From Phycomyces nitens (taxonomy: Eukaryota > Mucoromycota > Mucoromycetes > Mucorales > Phycomycetaceae), in the NCBI GenBank assembly GCA_022702545.1, contig JAHRBC010000003.1, positions 1 through 64,000 on the forward strand: a DNA stretch of 64,000 bases. The letters are read 5' to 3'. Both the position numbers and the translations under genes were made by a program. Under the pieces are notes generated by a model. That model worked only from the letters and a program-made list of their open reading frames with translations. It had not been told where the DNA came from and searched no databases. This document shows positions 34,741 through 47,500 of this stretch, in pieces (within the stretch, counting starts at the first letter, position 1; the number at the start of each line of letters is the position of its first letter).

Positions 34741-34889
34741 TTCATAAACAAGCCTCTTTGGTTTGTTTATTTTTCAATAACAATGAATTGTATAATTTTC
34801 AATATTTTTATTTTATACGATTGATAGTTTTCTAAATACGCATTCTAATTTTATGGTATATTCTAGAATAATACAGCTATTGCATGCAT

Positions 34890-35348
34890 GCTTCTCTCTG
34901 ATCTCTACTATCCATGGGATGCTCTTTCTATCAGCGGGTCAAAAACTTACTTGAAAGGGTACTTGACTATGCAAGAATAAAGAAAACAAAATTAGTAAAT
35001 AATCTGAATAGAGAGAGAATATTTCAAAGTGAAGTACTTACAGGTGCGACTAGAAACAAAGGGACATGGCACAAGCAATTATTTTGAATTATGAAAGGAG
35101 CGACAGTCTGGTATTTGCATTATCTATATGTGAATAAGGCTTGATTAGTTGGTGTATAAGTATTGGTAGAAACAAGATGAGATCTATTATAAACTCACCA
35201 ATATAGAGATGTCTTTGCATGTTTTACAGATTGTTTAACTGAATGGACTAACCGTACTTTATAGATTAACTAGTAAATATAAGTGATTAGAGATCAAAAG
35301 TAAAACTAGGATAAATAACCTTACCATTGTACTAGATCCGATGACTGT
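34890..35348 (-). other. C2 third transcription unit (candidate)
   Basis: Minus-strand splice donors of good quality (GTAAGG at 35323, GTGAGT near 35198, GTAAGT at 35041 and at 34950) alternate with acceptors, outlining short exons of about 20, 50, 84 and 17 nt. The position and direction (divergent from the second gene, towards the near terminus) match the third gene of C1 and C3. With my splice choices the frame does not stay open, so either the exons are misread or this copy is decayed. Confidence 0.35.
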
Positions 35349-35901
35349 GAGGCAAAACAAAACCAAAAAAAGTTTTTCAATGACTAGATGAATATAAATA
35401 TTAGTAAAGATGAGGTTATGCAAGAATATATTCATTTGTTAGTGAATGTGAGATTGAGCATGTCAAGTAAAAAGCAGGTGGCATTGATAGACTATAGGAA
35501 AATATATTAAGAGATGGTGAGTAAAAGTAAAGTATAGAGCAAAGTCACTTGGCTATTTGACGGCAGTAATTATTAAAGAGGTTTAAAAAATAAATAAATA
35601 AAAAGAAAAAAATACTTTGTGATAAAGTGCCTTGACCCTGAAAATAAAATAGGCGGCCGGTCAAAATGATTTTCTTGAAGATATCGTTGCTTTGTTTTAT
35701 GTCTGTGAAACTATGTCTCACTGGGTTAAAAGATACTCCTTTGATTTATATAAAGTGCAAGATATTATGAAATATGATTAAATACTTTTACTCTATTGCT
35801 CTTTAGCCTCTTTTTTTAAAGTAAGTATAAACTGGCCAATATATGGTGCAATGTATATCAATATCTATAGACTCATTGATCCTTACATCTTTAATAGAAC
35901 T

Positions 35902-37795
35902 ATGAACACCCGCATTCCTCCCCCTCCCCGTCAGCGTAACCCCAGACTCAATGCTGTTGCCCGTAGTGCATTGGCAGGTGGTATGAATACCACTCTTATC
36001 ACAGAGCCCGAGTCAACCGGAACCATGATCTCTGGTAACCAAGACAACATGAACAAATTGGATTCTATCCATAAGCTGTTGTTGTCAACAAATGAAAAGG
36101 TCGATTCATTGACAGCTGAAATCGAGACCATTTCGAAAAACATGGGTGTCATGGAGAATGGTATTTGTCTCTCAAACGAGACAAATGCCTATCTCAAAAA
36201 TAAAGTTGATGAGATTGTGCTTGCACAGGCAGAGGTAAAAGGTGTCATGGAAAAGGAGAATTTCTCTGCAGGTGCAGGCCTGGGAATCGATTTGTCTTCC
36301 TTGACAGAAAAGGCTTTTGTCTCGGGTAAAAGACACCCAAAGATCTCAGTAAGTGTATCTTTAATTGTAGAGTTAATCATTGTCATACCTAATAAACGTT
36401 CAATAGAGTCTCATCAACGGGTATATTAAGAAGCCCAGGTTCACCAGCGTGGACCCTATCAAGATTGCAGAGAATTCTGCAAAGCCTGGGTGGTCATTGA
36501 CCAGCAACTTCAATGACGGTTACAATCATGCTTTGGCGATGACTCTCACATCCTACCTCAGAGATCAGAAGGATTCTAAAGCGGTTCCCACAAGCGACCT
36601 TGGTAGGATGGTGAAGAACCACTTTCGGAACCAAGTGCGTGAATTCAGAGTGTTGTGGGTAGAAATAAACTTGGAAAGATACGAAAGAATTCGTGAGAAC
36701 TTGTGTAGGGTGTTTATTCCAAAGAAAAAGGTTATGTTTCTACACAGAACTAACTACTGATATTTATATGTTTTCTGATTTATAATTCAGTATATGCTTT
36801 GGTAATATTTATCACGATGAGTCATCTTCCAGGAGTATTGTCTTTCTGGAAAGATCCAGAGAGACCTATTGATATGATACTTCTCCAGTCAGATCAGCCA
36901 GAGAGCTTTGGTAAAGAAGAGCATTTATGCTATTGGTAATATTTTAATATTCCGACCCAGATACTCGGGTAATGTTTTTAGAATTATTAATTCATTGTAG
37001 TTGTAGTCTCTCAATCAAGTATTCATATAATCAACGAAATATGTAGATGGAATATGATGATGCCATTAGATAAATATGTGTATATCTGTATATCCCATAT
37101 TATGGTGATAACAATAATAATAATAAATAATAATCAATTATGTGTATGATGATCTGTGTATTGGATAATCTCATAAAGCCAGATCCGTTTGACTGGAATA
37201 GCTGAGGATATTATTTTATCCTTCAGTCTTACTCTCAGATTCAGCAGTGATCAATACTCATTTACAACACAGAGTCTCGCCCGACAAGGCAGCATCCCGC
37301 CAAAGATCAGCCCGAAGACGCAGCCGAAAGGCAACTGTAGGTTTAAATACCGAACAAGTGTTGGTTTTTTATTTATTTATTTGATATTCTAATATACCAT
37401 TGATACCTAGCTTCTCAAACGCCGAATCGTAACCTTCGGAAAGTATGGAGAAGAGATTACAAGGCTGATGAATGGGCGGGACTGTACAAAAGTCATCAGG
37501 GACATCACCATGTCTGACGATGAGACGGATACCGAGACTCAGGTCAAGGCATTCCGACCAAGCTGGAGGAGCGATGAGGTATTACTATATATAACATGGT
37601 TATTGTACTGAGGATGGTTTATTGATTGATTTTTATAAAAATAGCTCCAAAAATTCCTTGACCTTGTTGACACGTTTGCAGCAAAGAACCTTCAAAAAGT
37701 CAAATAGCTTGCTCAAACGTGTCAGAACAGTGAAGACAGTGTGTGCCCCAGCTGCGCAACCAGTCCCTTTGCCCGAATGGGCTATTAAAAATTAA
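35902..37795 (+). pseudogene. C2 second gene, disrupted by solo LTR
   Basis: Exon 1 35902-36348, exon 2 36407-36650 plus 37275-37336, exon 3 37411-37578, exon 4 37645-37795. Leaving out the LTR and one CAGAG copy, exon 2 is exactly 306 nt, as in C1, C3 and C4. Features: basic proline-rich N terminus (NTRIPPPPRQRNPR), coiled coil (about residues 50-90), SGKRHPKIS at the exon 1 end, KPGWSLTSNF...DLGRMVKNHF, and the conserved RPSWRSDE before the last intron. One extra A in a run near 37698 shifts the frame; in the other frame the end reads LLKRVR and PLPEWAIKN. I chose the Met at 35902 over the upstream one at 35851 because the basic start matches its homologues. Confidence 0.82.
36651..37269. 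mobile_element. Solo LTR in exon 2 of the C2 second gene
   Basis: 619 bp beginning TGTTGTGGGTAG and ending TTTACAACA, flanked by the 5-bp duplication CAGAG (36646-36650 and 37270-37274). TG...CA ends plus 5-bp duplication define an LTR left after recombination between the two ends of a retrotransposon. It contains no long frame of its own. It is unrelated in sequence to the candidate LTR at 22823. Confidence 0.88.
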
Positions 37796-38157
37796 TAAAA
37801 CAAATTTACCCTAAAAGTTTTATATATGTTAAGCTATATGAATACATGCTTTATAATGAAATGAAATGTAAAAGAATGCAATTATAATTTACGGCATCTT
37901 TATATAAAAATCAATACAAATCGTATACATATACCATTTGAACATAATAAAGAAATGTTTGGATTTTATATTATGGATTTTGGACATTACATCATGTGAA
38001 TTTGTATATGTTTATTCTAAAAACTTTTTAAAATACAAGTCACCACGGATAATTATCCAATCTCTTTTTAATGCGCCATGTTTACAAATATATGCATATT
38101 AAAGTTTTATAATATAAATATACAAAATCAAAGAAGCCAATATTGATATTTTAATTT
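37796..38157. other. AT-rich spacer in C2
   Basis: Non-coding interval downstream of the second gene. No feature beyond AT-rich runs is seen. Its last 13 bases (38145-38157, GATATTTTAATTT) are the left target duplication of the LINE fragment. Confidence 0.6.
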
Positions 38158-38967
38158 TTTTGTAGGGAGCCTTAGGCTCATAGTTTATTAGTGAGCCTCT
38201 ACGCTTCAGGGCTATAGAGGGTCTCACGACTTGTTTTTGGGTTTTATGATTTTAAATTGTTTTCTAGTGTTATATGTTTTATAGGTTAGGTCAAAGGAGA
38301 AGGTTATATGTCAAGGTCGAGGTCAAGCTCGTTGGTAAGGCGATCGAGGAGTGAGGTGGTAGAGGAGAGGACAGTTGAGGTGACAAAGGGGACTTGGTCG
38401 AAAACAAACAGCCAGTGGTGACGCCAGATGGCTAGAAGAGTGCAGGCAAAGATAGAGGTGGGAGGGAGGATAGAGTTGATGGTGTTAGGAAGAGAGACAG
38501 AGAGAAGGCAAGACAACAAAGAGTCAGGGGTGAGGGGTTGCGCGAAATATCTAGTCCAGACCGAAGACCACACAGAGAACTTGGAGGGGCAGGCAAAGAG
38601 AAAGTGCTGTTGGGTGTTTTGAGGTGCAGAGCAAATGGGGCAAGTAGGATCCGGGAAGGCCAAGGGAATTCGGGAATGGAGGCGAGAGCGGCAAGGGAGT
38701 TTGTGGTGGAGGGCACGGAACCAAACGTTGCGCGCACTGTGAGGGAGCGGCGAGGACCAAAAAGATCGCAGTTGGCGAGGGAGAGGGAGATTGTGACGAG
38801 GCTGTGTGGGATGGGGGTGAAACCCACAGAGGGAATGGAATTGAAGGGTAGACAAGCGTTCCCAAGGCAGGCCAGGAGCAAGGGCTACCAAGAAGGGTGT
38901 TACATCGACAGTGGAACCAGTGCGTTGGGGGAGTGAAGGAAAGCGAATGGCCAGAACATCAACAGGA
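38158..38967 (-). mobile_element. 5'-truncated LINE (non-LTR retrotransposon) fragment
   Basis: Flanked by the 13-bp duplication GATATTTTAATTT (38145-38157, 38968-38980). On the minus strand a frame open to about 38304 encodes the C-terminal end of a LINE reverse-transcriptase protein: NVWFRALHHKLPCRSRL, then the zinc-binding pattern CPIC...HFLFACP, then WRHHWLFVFDQVPF. The 3' end carries a short A-rich tail seen as T-run at 38155-38161. The body is clearly more GC-rich than everything around it. Short length, target duplication and A-tail are typical of target-primed reverse transcription that stopped early. Confidence 0.85.
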
Positions 38968-39089
38968 GATATTTTAATTTAAACATGGGTGTGTAATACA
39001 CAAGATTATTTTATCCCAAGCAAACAAATATAAGGGCAATAGACAATATTTTAGTAGGGTATTTATTAATTTTATTTTATTTTTGTATT

Positions 39090-42000
39090 TTAAATATAAA
39101 TTTTTCGTAACAAAGGAACAACACACATCATCACTCGACCTCTATCATTCGTGTGTTCACCTACAGCAACAGACAACAGAATTCTATGTACAGGGAGAAT
39201 ATCATGAAGACTGCTCGGCTCAAACTCCAACTCATTCACTTCTACACCTTCATCACTCCTGGGCTGCGAACTGGCCTCTCTATACCAACGTACATATGCA
39301 AACACATGCCGACTCGATTGACCAGCAAACGAGTTTGTGGCAGTATTCACAAAGAGGTACTGAATCTGGCCGGTGTATGCATTGGTATATTGATCATCAC
39401 TTGTCTTGAACAATGCCTGGATGAATGACCCACGTCGTATAGTCCCATCACTGCCTTTGTACACCTGGCCAAGAAGATCGATGGAAGGGATTTTCTGGAT
39501 ACGATTATTGACTATGGTTTGGGAGGGACCGGCCTGGCGGTAATGAGCAAGTTGCTCATTGTTGTACACCTCACGATAGTACTCCAAGAGGCACTGGTAC
39601 TCGCTCTCCTTCATGGTGACCTCTTCCTTCAGAGCCAAAGGAAGTGCAGATGGCGGCAATGGCTCGTTGCCCTTCACAATGTCAAAGTCTGTCTCGGCAG
39701 CAGCAAGAAATGCATTCAGATCAAATGACAAGGTGGAAACGGTGGCGGCAGTGGCGGCAGTGACAGCGGTGGTGGCAGTGAGCTCAGCAAGGATATCAGC
39801 CCGAGATTGCACAAGAACTGGTGCAAGCATACGCAGGAGGTCTCCTTTGTATGCGTCTTCGTGGTACCTCTTCATATAGGTTGCCTCGAAGCCATCTCTT
39901 TGGTTCGTCGAGAAATTCTTGAGAACGCCATTGAATCTCTCAAAACTGAACAACCAATATCCATACACCGGGCCAAAGTTGAAGGTGGTCTCACGAAGAT
40001 GCAGATGGAGATGCATATTCGGCGAGAGTAGGTCCGCACCATACAACACTTGGCATTGTCTGCAGAATGCCTCTAGGGAACTGTGTGCTTCTTCCAGCTC
40101 GACCATAGAAATGCTAGGCTTGACGAGGTACTGACAAGCATTAACAAACGATATCCAATTGCCAAGGTGGACATCGGGCAAACGGCCGCGCAGGAGAACA
40201 GGAGAATACACCAGACACCAGGACTTCCATTCATCCGCCTTCATGAATGGAAAGTCCTTACCAATCTTCTTTCTCAATGGCGTATAATCGGGAGGGAGGA
40301 CCATCTTCTCGGAGTCTTGCTGCATGGCGGCCAGGTCTCTGTTTGTGAGCAGACCAGCCGATCTCCACTTCTCCATCATCCTTTTGGCGGTTCCCAGAAA
40401 GAGGTTATGCATTGGATCTATTATGGTGCATTCCACTGCATTAAAGTACTCAAGATCGTGGAGTTCCGACCAGCGGACTCCATTCTCCTTTTCCATCCTC
40501 TTTCTTTCTACCTCACTGGACGCGTTCTTCCAGGCCACAGCATCACGGCGATTCTCTTGATCAGTGCGAGCCACCCACTCGGAGAAGACAAACCCAGAAT
40601 AGTCAACACCACCATTGCCTGGGAGGCGAGAGAACTGGCGGTTGCACTTGTGACATGCATTAGTACTTGCATGGGACGTGAATCCACATGTTTTCCTGGC
40701 GGCAGGGATGTCACAGGCGACAAGAAGAAGGGCGGCACGAACCAAGGCACCAGAAGGACACTGCGCCGTTGGCATCACCACACCCACATACAAGGATTTG
40801 AGCTCGGCAACAAGGGGACGGAGGTAGTGGTTGATCTCGCTTGTCTTGGCTTCCTTTGGTCCAGGCATTAGACCGACAAGGAGAACATTCTCCTTCTTGT
40901 AACGTTCGGCCCTCGGCAAATTATTAACAGAGAGATAGATGGCTCCGCAAGAGTATGTAACCCCATCGAAAGGCTGGAACCAATCGATGTTCATGGTGAG
41001 CATGAGAGATCGCTCATGATCCACGAATTGCCTATCATTGCCATCTTTCAACTCACTCCACTTGGCACCATCGTAGATGTCAAACATCATGCCAGGGACT
41101 TGCTGTCTTGCTCTCCAATGGTTGATGGATTCCTCGAATCCAGGGCGGCGAAACAGGACTGACAATGCACTGATGATCGGGCTGTACATATACACCTTGT
41201 TGGGCAAGGACGTGTTTCTTGGAGGAGCCTGGAAGAGCTGGCTTCCACAAGTATTTCCAGAGAGCCTCTCGAAATCGCAGCATCGGGGAACACCTTCAGA
41301 TTCCAAGTACGTCTTGTGACAATCGCCGCATGCCACAAAACGCTGGATACTCTTGGATAAAGCTGTCATGCCAGTCATTGAGTTGAGGCCACTCAAGCTG
41401 GATGGAAGACTGAAGGATTGGCCAAAGTGAGACAGGACCTCGTTCAGAAACTTTATCAAGATCGAACCACCCGAATTGACGACATATTTCGAGATGAAGA
41501 AAGCAGCAAAGGCGGCAACAAAGGCATGAAGAGGGTCCGCGGGCATAGACGCTTCAAATTGCTCTATTTGGTTTTCATATTAATATATGATATATGCTTA
41601 TTTATTTTGTACTAACCTTCAAGTTCTTCAACTTCATCTTCAGAATCAACCAAAGCATTCAACTCATTGTCAACGGCATCTTCACTTTCAACTAAAAATA
41701 ATAATATAGCAAGAGCAAAAGGTAAGTTTTCATATTTTGTTACATAAAGAATACCATTGCAAGTGATCACAATTTATTATATTGTATATAAATAAAGTCA
41801 TATACTTACATTCAACATTCTCTTCGGCATCATTGATCTCGGCATCAATCTCCATTGCATCGGCATTCTGCAAATGAGTTGTGCCAGTTGGCAATACTAT
41901 TTTTTTTAAAAAAAAGAAATTAATTATATGAATACATGAATAATAAATGCCATATACTTACAATTGTCTCTCATGAAACGTCTTACAATATCATCAGAAG

Positions 42001-42103
42001 CATGTCTTTTAAATGTCTGAGCAGACACAAGGGCAAAACCTCTACCATTGGGAGAGCAGACAGAGCACTTGCATTCGAGTTGGTTGTTGGAGTATGTAGA
42101 CAT
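39090..42103 (-). CDS. C2 Tnp2-type transposase, intact, 925 aa
   Basis: Exons 42103-41962 (142 nt), 41896-41810 (87 nt), 41691-41617 (75 nt) and 41563-39090 (2,474 nt) give 925 residues without a stop. N terminus: C-x-C-x2-C...H pattern (CKCSVCSPNGRGFALVSAQT) followed by an acidic linker and the helix FFISKYVVNSGGSILI. Core motifs: NIDWFQPFDGVTYSCGAIYL, VGLMPGPKEAK, GFTSHASTNACHKCNRQF, IDPMHNLFLGTAKRM and FGPVYGYWLFSFERFNGVLK. The start is fixed by alignment with the C1 and C3 first exons. It is the only undamaged Tnp2 gene in the window and could act on C2 itself and perhaps relatives. It is tail-to-tail with the second gene. Confidence 0.92.
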
Positions 42104-42686
42104 GTTTGTTTGTTTTTGTAATTGGTTTTAATTGTCAAGAAAGGAAAATGATTCAGGAACATAGTTTATTTCATATCTTTTATAGTTATTTTACTGACAA
42201 ACTATCATAATTGACATTGATAATAAAATCGGCAATTTACTATAAGCAGTAATTATTGAGTCGTAGTAGTTTAAAGCGTTATAAATCTACTGATTGGTTT
42301 ACGGATGTCTTGAACAATATCGTATTACTGGACATCTATTTGAAACAAATTTCAAGATGTAATATGTTCTTCCTTGAATCTGCGGCAATTTGAAACATGT
42401 TTCAAATTACTCTTTTATCTCATATTTGTCAACCACCTTTTTCAAAATTGTTTTTATTTGAAGCCCATTGTTCATATTGATTCTGCGACTCTCAATTAGC
42501 AAAAAATATATGTCTCAAATCAATTCTCCTCAAGAAAAAAAGACAATAGCTTTATTACCCAATCATATAACACATTATTATCATCTCCACTATAAATCAA
42601 AAACCCATTTTAACATCAATTTGGGTCTACTGATGATCAAATATTTACCACATTCCCTCACATGAAATCGACCAGTTTTTGTAGTG
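42104..42686. promoter_or_regulatory. C2 transposase upstream region and right terminus
   Basis: Non-coding 0.58 kb between the transposase start and the terminal repeat. It holds two occurrences of a TTTGAAAC/GTTTCAAA palindrome (ATTTGAAACAAATTTCAAG near 42329; TTTGAAACATGTTTCAAAT near 42390). These are candidate promoter or binding sites; this is inference. Confidence 0.45.
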
Positions 42687-43339
42687 TAGTATATAAAGAA
42701 ACGATTTTGGTTGGATAAAAAAACGGTAGCTGTGCCTATTCCTGCCTCATAACTACCCTTTTTTTTCGCACTAAAAAAATGGTAACAGCTACCGAAATCG
42801 CCTTATACAGAGTCTTTACTACCATTTTTTCCCACCAAAAAAAACGGTAGTAATGCTACCAAAACGGTAGTTAGCTACCGTTTTTTCCGCCGTAGTGGAT
42901 ATAATAAATGATTTACAGTTATCAGGAATATATTGGTGTGTAAATTAAGAATCAAAATATAAACGAGCCTTATAACTAATGTACCATGGAGACACTATAT
43001 ATGTAATAGTTATAGTCTCTTAATAATCTAAAGTAAATGACATGACCCTAGTCATATCATACTTATTGTAATTATTGACCGACGTGTATTTTATCTATTA
43101 CCACCATTATTAACCAAGACATGTCTTACCTATTACCAAAATTATTGACTGATAGGTAATTTAACAGTTATCGCCAACATTGAGCAAGAGACATCTCAAC
43201 TACCATTGACATTATTATCAAGAGGTGTTTTGTCTAATAGATATATTAACCGAGAAGAATTTATACTGCCATCATCATCATAATCGTCACTATGAGAAAT
43301 AGAAAAATTGCTGCAATCATTCAGTGTAAAATCAATCCA

Positions 43340-43348
43340 TATATAAAG
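43340..43348 (+). promoter_or_regulatory. TATA box of the F-B transposase
   Basis: TATATAAAG about 92 nt upstream of the start codon, conserved in F-A (minus strand, near 14441-14450). Confidence 0.55.
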
Positions 43349-44515
43349 CTACTCTTTTTACCAAGCTATCAACATTAGATTTTTATAACTCTATATTTCA
43401 CATCCTCACCCAACCCAGCCAGTTACACTTTTTATTAATATGTCTTCATCCAATATCAACCAATCGAGAAACAAAATGTCTATGCTGACATACCAGTGTG
43501 CTCAGTGTGCCTTGACTTTCAATAGTTACCAGCATCTAAAAAACCACAATAGACTTCACCAATGTTTGTCTGAAGATATTGAAATGCAGGATGATGATGA
43601 ATCTATGAGTGATTCAGGTAATAATACAAAAATATAATCATATTCACTGATTCACAAACACTTATTCAAAATAATACCTACCTTTTCTACAGATATCATA
43701 GAAGCCGATGAAAGCCTTTCATACAAATGTGGCTGTACTTTTGATACCACTGAGGGTAGCGCGCACATATACAATAGTGAGCAAATTGGGCTCAATACCT
43801 TCACAAAAGCTGAACTATTGAGTATCCATCTCTCTCACTTGGTGGTCCAGCATAAAATAACTAGGGCAGCCTACAGAGACATTGTTAGGTTTGCTAACAC
43901 ACTCATTCGGGATCACGATGAGATCATGCTGGGTAAATGATATTACTTACTGTTATTTTACTTAACAATCACTGACATAAATTGTATCATTCATTTTCTT
44001 TTTAGAGCCTGGAGCCAAGATTAGACATGGTGAAGGAGTAGATGTTCTACTCAAGAAGAAGTCAGATCTGCAGGGCTATGAATATGATGTGTGCCCAAAG
44101 GGTTGCAAGCTGTACAACCTGGACGATGAGCAAGTTGAATGTGCAGCCTGTGGTGAACAACGGTATAAGCCAAATAACAGTATTGTTAAAGTCCCAATTG
44201 CCCAAATGAAGCTTTTGTCCATTGGGGACATTATATCCAAGATGTTGGCCGATCGAGATACCCGAGAGCTCCTCACTGGAAAAACCCCTCGATTTCACCT
44301 AGTATAAATGGTGCAGATGGGTACTAGAAACATAGAGCTTTTTTTCATCTCAGACATTATTTTTTTTAAAAATAAAAAGTTTAATTTTGATGCATCCTAT
44401 TGGTTCGGGCAAAAGATCAAAGAACAATAGCCTTTTTCTTGTCTATAAAATGACAGCAAATAAAAATATGTAGCACTTGTTTCCTTTTTTATCTCACAAT
44501 CAAATAATATAAACT

Positions 44516-47500
44516 ATGTCTTCTATTTCCGCACAAAACACTACTGCCTGTTACTGCAACAAATGCAGCAATAACCAGCAAGGATTCACTATTGTATCCA
44601 AGCGCACTTACCAACGCCATAGTAAGAGAGCAAGAACTGAAGAAACTGGCAAATTTGAGAGCAGTATGTATACTAGTGTTAATTTTCATTTACTGCGCAA
44701 TAATAACTTGTATTTTTCAATTGAACTCAGGCACACAAAGTGATATGATGGATTTGGACGTTGAGGGTAAAATATATTTATTTGAAAACCAGTGCAGAGT
44801 AATAAACTAATCTAACCCATATTTGCAGCAATGCCGATTATTGAATCCGAATCCGTGGCAGTTGACAGTCAGCCCAGCTTACCTTTTGGGGATTATGACC
44901 AAATGGTTGATGCCGATCAACTTGACAATGAGGTCAATGGCGATGGTGCCGAAATCACCAACGACTCTGACAATGACAGTGATGATGAAGCCGATGTCGA
45001 GGAGATTGAGGTCGAGGAGTTTGATAGTGAAGGTCAGTATTGAATAGCTATAATACAAAAGCAAGCAAAAATTGAGTGTTAATAATTTTCCTTTTTAAAT
45101 AATAGACCCTTTTGCTACTCCTGGTATGCCCGAAAACCCAGTGCACAGAGCAATTGCCATTTTCGTTGTTCTGTTTGCATCCCGTTATGTGGTCAATAAG
45201 GGTGCTGTTGTCTTGATTGAGTTCATCAACAAACTCTTGACGATTTACGGACAGGACTTCCAATTGCCCTCAAGCCTTTCTGGTCTCCAAAGCATGACGG
45301 GTTTCACTGCCTTGACCAAGGGTGTAAAGAGATTCGTTGTGTGCCAGGATTGCCACACGGTGTATGAGGAAGCTGGGTCTGCTCCACTTTGGTGCGATTC
45401 TGCTAAGCTCGGTTCCCAATCTGTATGTGGTTGTCAATTGATGAAGCAATCGTCATCTGGTGCTTTGGTTGCCAAGAGATCGTACGTCTATCAGTCCGTC
45501 AAGCAGGCGTTGAGAGTCCTTTTCCTCCGTCCGGATTTTGAGACCAAGATTCGTCACTGGAACCAGGAGCTAAAGTTGTAGACACCATGTGCGATATCTA
45601 CAATGGTGCAATGTGGAAGGGTCTCCAGGACATGGGTGGTGTTTCGTTCGTTGCAGATCCACGTTCTTTGATGCTGACACTGAACATTGACTGGTTCCAG
45701 CCCTTTGATGGAATCAGCTATTCTTGTGGTGCCATCTATCTTGTAATCAATAATTTGCCTAGGGAGGAAAGGTTCAAGGCCGAAAATACTATTCTCGTCG
45801 GTCTGATGCCTGGACCCAAGGAGCCAAAGACAGATGAGATCAACAGTTATCTCAAGCCGTTGGTCGATGAACTGGAGCAGTTGTTTGTTGGAATAAGGAT
45901 CCTGACCTACGAGTGCCCGTCTGGTGTCAATGTCCGTGCTGCATTGTTGATGGTGGCGTGCGATATCCCAGCTGCAAGGAAGACGAGTGGGTTTACGGCA
46001 CACAACAGCATCAATGCATGCTACAAGTGCAATCGTCAGTTCTCTCGTTTGGAGGGGTCAAACCAGGTGGATTTCCGTGGATTTGACTATTCACAATGGT
46101 CTCTTTGGACATCAGTTGACAACAGACACCATGCAACACTTTGGAAAGATGCCCAGACGATTTCCGAAAGGCATGGACTTGAAGTTGAGAATGGTGTACG
46201 ATGGTCAGAGCTTCACCGCCTCCAGTATCTTGATCTTGTCCGCGCAACTGTGGTGGACCCCATGCACAACCTCTTCCTGGGAACCGCCAAGAGAATGGTT
46301 GAAAACTGGATCTCTGGTGGTGATTTGTCCAATGACGATCTTCTTGTGATGCAGGAGATAGCAGACACCATGGAGCTGCCAAGTGATTACAGTTCACTAA
46401 AGACAAAGATTGCCAGGGGATTTCCATTCATGAAAGCAGACGAGTGGAAATCTTGGGTGCTGGTATATTCGCCTGTTGCATTGAAGCCCGTTCTCCTGTG
46501 TCAAAAGTTTAACAGTTGGATGAACTTTGTGGATGCCTGCCGCCTGATTGTCAAGCCATCTGTGTCCTTCCAGGATGTTGACAATGCCCATCACCACCTT
46601 CAGCAATTCTGCCAAGAGTGCGAGCGCCTTTACCCTCCAAGTCTTCTCACCTGCAACATGCACCTGCACCTCCATCTTCATAAGACCATCAATGATTTTG
46701 GACCGGTGTACGGCTATTGGCTCTTTGGGTTTGAGAGGTACAACGGATTGCTAAAGAACGTGAGCACGAATGGAAAGAATGGGTTTGAGGCAACCTACAT
46801 GCGGAAATTTGTCCAGGACGTATTCAAGAATGATTATGTCAATGCTGTTCTACAATCTCCAAGCCAAGACATCTTCACTCCTCTCTTTTCAAACCTCCTC
46901 TCTGCCTCCACCTCTGCCTCTATCCCTACCCCCACCCCCACACCCACACCAACACCAACACGACGCCCGTTCAGATTGCTGGATTTCATCGAAGCTTCAG
47001 AGAATTCTGAATTCCCAATCAAGGGTAACAAGCCTCTTCCCCCCTCTGCGTTTCCTCTGCTTCAAAAGTCTGCCACAAAAATGAGTGATATTGACTATCC
47101 TCAATTGTTGGCTTACTATGTGGATACGTATGACATTGACACCCTCCAGCATTATCAACATGCCACTTCTTCTTCGTTGTTTGTTGACAATCAGATCGTG
47201 AAGCTGAAATCGATAAATCTCCTTGGCCAAGTTTATCGTGGACACAATAGCTCTGGAAATGGTGGATCTCGTGTACAAGCTTTGTTTGGTAGCAGCACTG
47301 GTGAGAACCAGACCGCCTATACTGGGCAGATACAGTATATTTTTGTTCATCAGTTTATGCCGCCTCTCTCTGCCTCTGTCCGTTTAAATCGTCGTGGCTA
47401 TCAAAGCCAGCATGTCTTTGCCTTTGTGCGATGGAATGGTGTCTGTTATGAACGATCACGCGAAGATGAAGGTGTTGACATCTGTTTGCCCAGTTTTTCT

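Larger units (their letters stand above)
34269..42686 (-). mobile_element. CACTA element C2, 8.4 kb, nested in N1c
   Basis: Perfect 22-bp terminal inverted repeat starting CACTACAAAAACTGGTCGAT. Target duplication TAG at 34266-34268 and 42687-42689; N1b at 21980-22000 shows the empty site (GGCTATAGTATATAAAG). It carries an intact transposase gene (minus), a second gene (plus) broken by a solo LTR, a minus-strand unit divergent from the second gene, and a LINE fragment between the two main genes. It is the largest C element because of these insertions. Confidence 0.95.
30827..42897 (+). mobile_element. Non-autonomous CACTA element N1c, split by C2
   Basis: Left terminus CACTACGGTGGAAGGACC (one base differs from N1a/N1b), right terminus TTCCGCCGTAGTG at 42897. 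Removing C2 and its duplicated TAG leaves 3,650 bp, the length of N1a. Left flank AAT is unrelated to right flank GAT, which lies inside F-B where F-A reads CTAGGATATAAT uninterrupted. Only the right half of the junction is explained by insertion into F-B; the left side has been exchanged. Confidence 0.88.

Noticed and set aside
34890..35348. Protein-coding model for the C2 third unit
   Set aside because: With the best splice sites the joined frame meets stops; kept only as a candidate transcription unit.
38428..38936. Plus-strand open frames (64 and 132 codons) in the LINE fragment
   Set aside because: They are opposite-strand shadows of a GC-rich coding strand; the minus frame has the recognisable LINE cysteine/histidine motifs.
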